Assembly (NCBI GenBank): GCA_017307375.1
Contig: JAFKFH010000007.1
Location: 186,001 to 250,000, forward strand
Direction: 5' to 3'
DNA from: Alphaproteobacteria bacterium
GTDB lineage: Bacteria; Pseudomonadota; Alphaproteobacteria; Ferrovibrionales; Ferrovibrionaceae
DNA: 64,000 bases
The notes under the pieces were generated by a model, which did not search any database, was not told the origin of the DNA, and was given only the letters and a program-made list of their open reading frames with translations. The position numbers were made by a program, and so were the translations under genes. Positions 61,992 to 64,000 of the stretch are shown one piece after another. Position 1 is the first letter of the stretch. Every line of letters starts with the position of its first letter.

Positions 61992-62870
61992 TCATCGGCG
62001 AGTCCGCCAGCTGATATCCGGCAGCAGCAGGGCGCAGCCAGCCGCCGCGAGCACCAGCAGGAAGCCGGCGATGTCGGTGGCCGTCGGCCGGTCGCCCAGC
62101 ACCAGCAGCGAACCGGCCACCCCGATCACCGGCGCCAGCAGGACGCCGAGCGAGGCGGTGGTCGGCGTCAGCCGGCCGACGATCTCGAACCAGATGACAT
62201 AGGCGAGCGTCATGCCGAAGACGACGTTGTAGGCAGCGCCGAGCAGCGCCGGCCAATGCAGCGGCCAAAGATGGGGCGCCGGCTCGAACAGCACCAGGCC
62301 GACTGCCACCGCCGCGGTGCCGACGGCGAATTGCCAGAAGGTCAGGTTGACCGGGTCGCCGTTCAGCCCGGCCCATTTCACATAGACCGTGCCGGCCGCC
62401 CAGGTGACCGCCGCGGCCAGGGCGTAGAGCATGCCGATCGGGATGCCCGTCGTCACGAACGGCACGATCAGCGCGGCAAGCCCGGCGGCGCCGAGGCCGA
62501 GGCCGAGCAGCTTGGGCAGGTTCAGGCGGTCGCCCAGGGCCAGCCGCGAGAACAGCGCCGCCCAGATCGGCATCGTGTAGGCGATGACCGCGACGCGTGA
62601 CGTGGCGGCGCCCAGCTGGGCAAAGGCCGCGAACAGGTTGAAACCCGCGATGTTGAGCAGGCCCGCGACGGCGAGATGGCCGGCCGCCCGGCCCCGCGGC
62701 AGGGTGATCGGGGTGCCGCGGATGGCGGCAAGCCCGGCCAGCGCGGCGGTGCCGAGCGCCAGTCCCAGCAGGCGGAAAGCCCAGGGCGTGATCTCGCCCA
62801 GCGCCAGCTTGCCGGCGGGCCAGTTGCATCCCCAGAGGATGCCGACCAGCACCACCAGCGCGCGGGTCAT
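61992..62870 (-). CDS. EamA-family (DMT) membrane exporter
   Basis: A 292-residue, ten-helix permease with the EamA repeats: WGCNWPAGKLALGEITPWAFRLLG in the first half and a second half ending SLLVLGDRPTATDIAGFLLVLAAAG. The cargo cannot be determined. It starts 7 bases after the formyltransferase fusion stop and 57 bases before tag, so it may be co-transcribed with the fusion gene. Confidence 0.88.
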   Translation of the reverse strand: MTRALVVLVGILWGCNWPAGKLALGEITPWAFRLLGLALGTAALAGLAAIRGTPITLPRGRAAGHLAVAGLLNIAGFNLFAAFAQLGAATSRVAVIAYTMPIWAALFSRLALGDRLNLPKLLGLGLGAAGLAALIVPFVTTGIPIGMLYALAAAVTWAAGTVYVKWAGLNGDPVNLTFWQFAVGTAAVAVGLVLFEPAPHLWPLHWPALLGAAYNVVFGMTLAYVIWFEIVGRLTPTTASLGVLLAPVIGVAGSLLVLGDRPTATDIAGFLLVLAAAGCALLLPDISWRTRR

Positions 62871-62877
62871 CCGGCGG

Positions 62878-64000
62878 TCAGCCGGCCAGCCGGTCGCCGG
62901 GCTGCAGCCCCTCGATCCCCTCGGCGTCGATCAGCGTCACCGCGCCGCTGCCGCAGGCCACGACCATCGGGTCGAGCGCGAGGACCGTGCCGGCCTCGCC
63001 GGTCTGTCCTTCGATCACGCCGGTCTGCCACACCGTCACCCGGCGGCCATCGGCACGGTCGCTGAAGGCGCCGGGATAGGGCCGGGTCACGGCGCGCACG
63101 AGATCGTGCACGGCGCGGGCCGGCCTGTGCCAGTCGATGCGGCCATCCTCGGGCTTGCGCCCGGGCATCACGGTTGCGGCCGCGTCGTCCTGCGGGATGC
63201 GCGGGGCCGTGCCCGCCTGCAGTTCGGCGATGCGGCGCTCGATCACCCGGCCGGCGGCCGCGGTGATGCGGGCCATCACCTCGGCCGCGGTATCGTCGGG
63301 GCCGATCGCGACGGTTTCCTGGTCGACGATGTCGCCGGCATCGGCGCGGCCGGTCATGTGGTGCAGGGTGATGCCGGTCTCGGTCTCGCCCGACAGGATC
63401 GCCCAGTTGACCGGGGCACGGCCGCGATACTTCGGCAGCAGCGAGCCGTGCAGGTTGACCGCCGCCTTGATCGCGCGGGCCAGCACGGCCTTCGGGATCA
63501 TCCGCCGGTAATAGGCCGAGACGATCAGTTCGGGCCGGGCACCGCCCAGCGCGGCATCGAATTCGTCCAGCGTGATGGCGTCGCCCTTGACGACCTTGAT
63601 GCCGGCCTCCTGGGCCCGTTGGGCGACCGAGCGGAACCATTTGACCTCGCCCGGGTCGTCCTCGTGCGTGAAGACGCAGGCAATGCGCTCGCCCCGCGCG
63701 ATCAGCCGGTCGAGCACTTCGTAGCCGACGTCGGAATAGGCAAACAGCGCGATGCCGCCGTCGGACGGATTGCCGCGCGCCACCGAGCGCACGATGTAGC
63801 CGGGCCGGCGCCGTACCTCCTGGAAGATGCGGCCGACATATTCGCCGATGATGCCGAGCCCGGTGATGACGACGCCGAGCAGCAGGAACAGGATGCCGAA
63901 CAGGGTGAAGACGCCCTCGGCCTCCGGCCCGACGATCAGCCGGCGCAGGGCGAGGTAGACCACCAGCAGCGTCGACAGCACCGACACGACCATGCCGGTG
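62878..64000 (-). CDS. ArnC-like glycosyltransferase C-terminus fused to ArnA-like formyltransferase (5' end outside window)
   Basis: The frame stays open to the right edge, so only the C-terminal ~374 residues are visible; the ATG at 63993 lies inside a membrane helix. The first part (GVFTLFGILFLLLGVVITGL, then EYVGRIFQEVRRRPGY) is the paired C-terminal helix region of ArnC-type undecaprenyl-phosphate glycosyltransferases. It runs straight into an ArnA-type formyltransferase domain (IALFAYSDVGYEVL; NLHGSLLPKYRGRAPVNWAI with catalytic Asn/His; ADAGDIV with the Asp). ArnA formylates UDP-L-Ara4N for lipid A modification and ArnC transfers it to undecaprenyl phosphate, so the fusion joins consecutive steps. 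Confidence 0.85.
   Translation of the reverse strand, partial: TGMVVSVLSTLLVVYLALRRLIVGPEAEGVFTLFGILFLLLGVVITGLGIIGEYVGRIFQEVRRRPGYIVRSVARGNPSDGGIALFAYSDVGYEVLDRLIARGERIACVFTHEDDPGEVKWFRSVAQRAQEAGIKVVKGDAITLDEFDAALGGARPELIVSAYYRRMIPKAVLARAIKAAVNLHGSLLPKYRGRAPVNWAILSGETETGITLHHMTGRADAGDIVDQETVAIGPDDTAAEVMARITAAAGRVIERRIAELQAGTAPRIPQDDAAATVMPGRKPEDGRIDWHRPARAVHDLVRAVTRPYPGAFSDRADGRRVTVWQTGVIEGQTGEAGTVLALDPMVVACGSGAVTLIDAEGIEGLQPGDRLAG

Noticed and set aside
1-64000. Search for tRNA, rRNA, CRISPR arrays, insertion sequences and prophage.
   Set aside because: No cloverleaf, array of spaced repeats, transposase or terminal inverted repeats was recognised by reading. Small RNAs could be missed without a covariance search.

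Overview
This window looks like chromosome from a free-living, metabolically versatile alphaproteobacterium. It is very G+C-rich, with dense operons, many ATGA/TGATG gene overlaps and several GTG starts. The gene set points the same way: BoxR-type benzoyl-CoA regulator, NdvA-like exporter, ThyX in the thyX-type overlap style, LOV sensor kinase, NnrU, CoxD/CoxE-like pair. The affinity feels Rhodospirillales-like, but that is an inference from memory of gene content, not a measured placement. I saw no rRNA, tRNA, CRISPR array, insertion sequence or phage. No gene-free stretch exceeds about 240 bases.

Layout. 1-4.8 kb: the 3' end of a PyrK-like flavoprotein/2Fe-2S reductase, then a chemoreceptor, an EamA exporter and NnrU. 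5-10 kb: an aromatic acyl-CoA module. On the minus strand are a flavodoxin, benzoate-CoA ligase, hotdog thioesterase and alpha/beta hydrolase. Divergent from them is boxR, with a TGCA-N6-TGCA site between. Directly behind boxR lies a boxC that has lost its whole centre in frame, so the aerobic benzoyl-CoA (box) pathway is broken at this locus. 10-17.3 kb: a signalling island with a degenerate histidine kinase (phospho-acceptor His replaced by Asp), a small unknown gene, a four-PAS/LOV histidine kinase, and two translationally coupled response regulators (REC-HDOD and REC with a decayed HD-GYP). The two kinase paralogues share a 29-bp upstream element.

17.4-26 kb: an inducible catabolic/uptake locus. 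It holds an RpiR regulator and a 3-hydroxybenzoate-6-hydroxylase-like monooxygenase on one strand, and divergently a five-gene dipeptide-type ABC importer ending in an alpha/beta hydrolase. 26-40 kb is mixed housekeeping: DegP/HtrA, a periplasmic unknown, asparaginase, a zinc CDF exporter, LysR with a divergent 60-residue protein, MoxR plus CoxE-like VWA protein, a universal stress protein, SDR, lipase, a DUF1254 protein and a sterol-desaturase-family hydroxylase. 40-43.5 kb: a hybrid kinase with an Hpt domain, a CheY-like regulator and an orphan HigA-like repressor.

43.6-51.2 kb: surface polysaccharide genes (glycoside hydrolase, asparagine synthetase-type amidotransferase, GT4, divergent GT2, an EnvZ-like kinase embedded between GT2 and an O-antigen ligase). 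51.2-64 kb: a triple-repeat protein with SSB-like acidic ends, aminopeptidase N, quinone reductase, TauE/SafE permease, a lytic transglycosylase, an operon of ABC exporter-thyX-MFS, the DNA glycosylase Tag, another EamA exporter, and at the right edge an ArnC-ArnA (formyltransferase) fusion running out of the window.

The most unusual points are the gutted boxC beside an apparently intact boxR/operator, the dead kinase paralogue next to a LOV kinase operon, the triple-repeat SSB-tail-like protein, and the kinase embedded in a polysaccharide operon.
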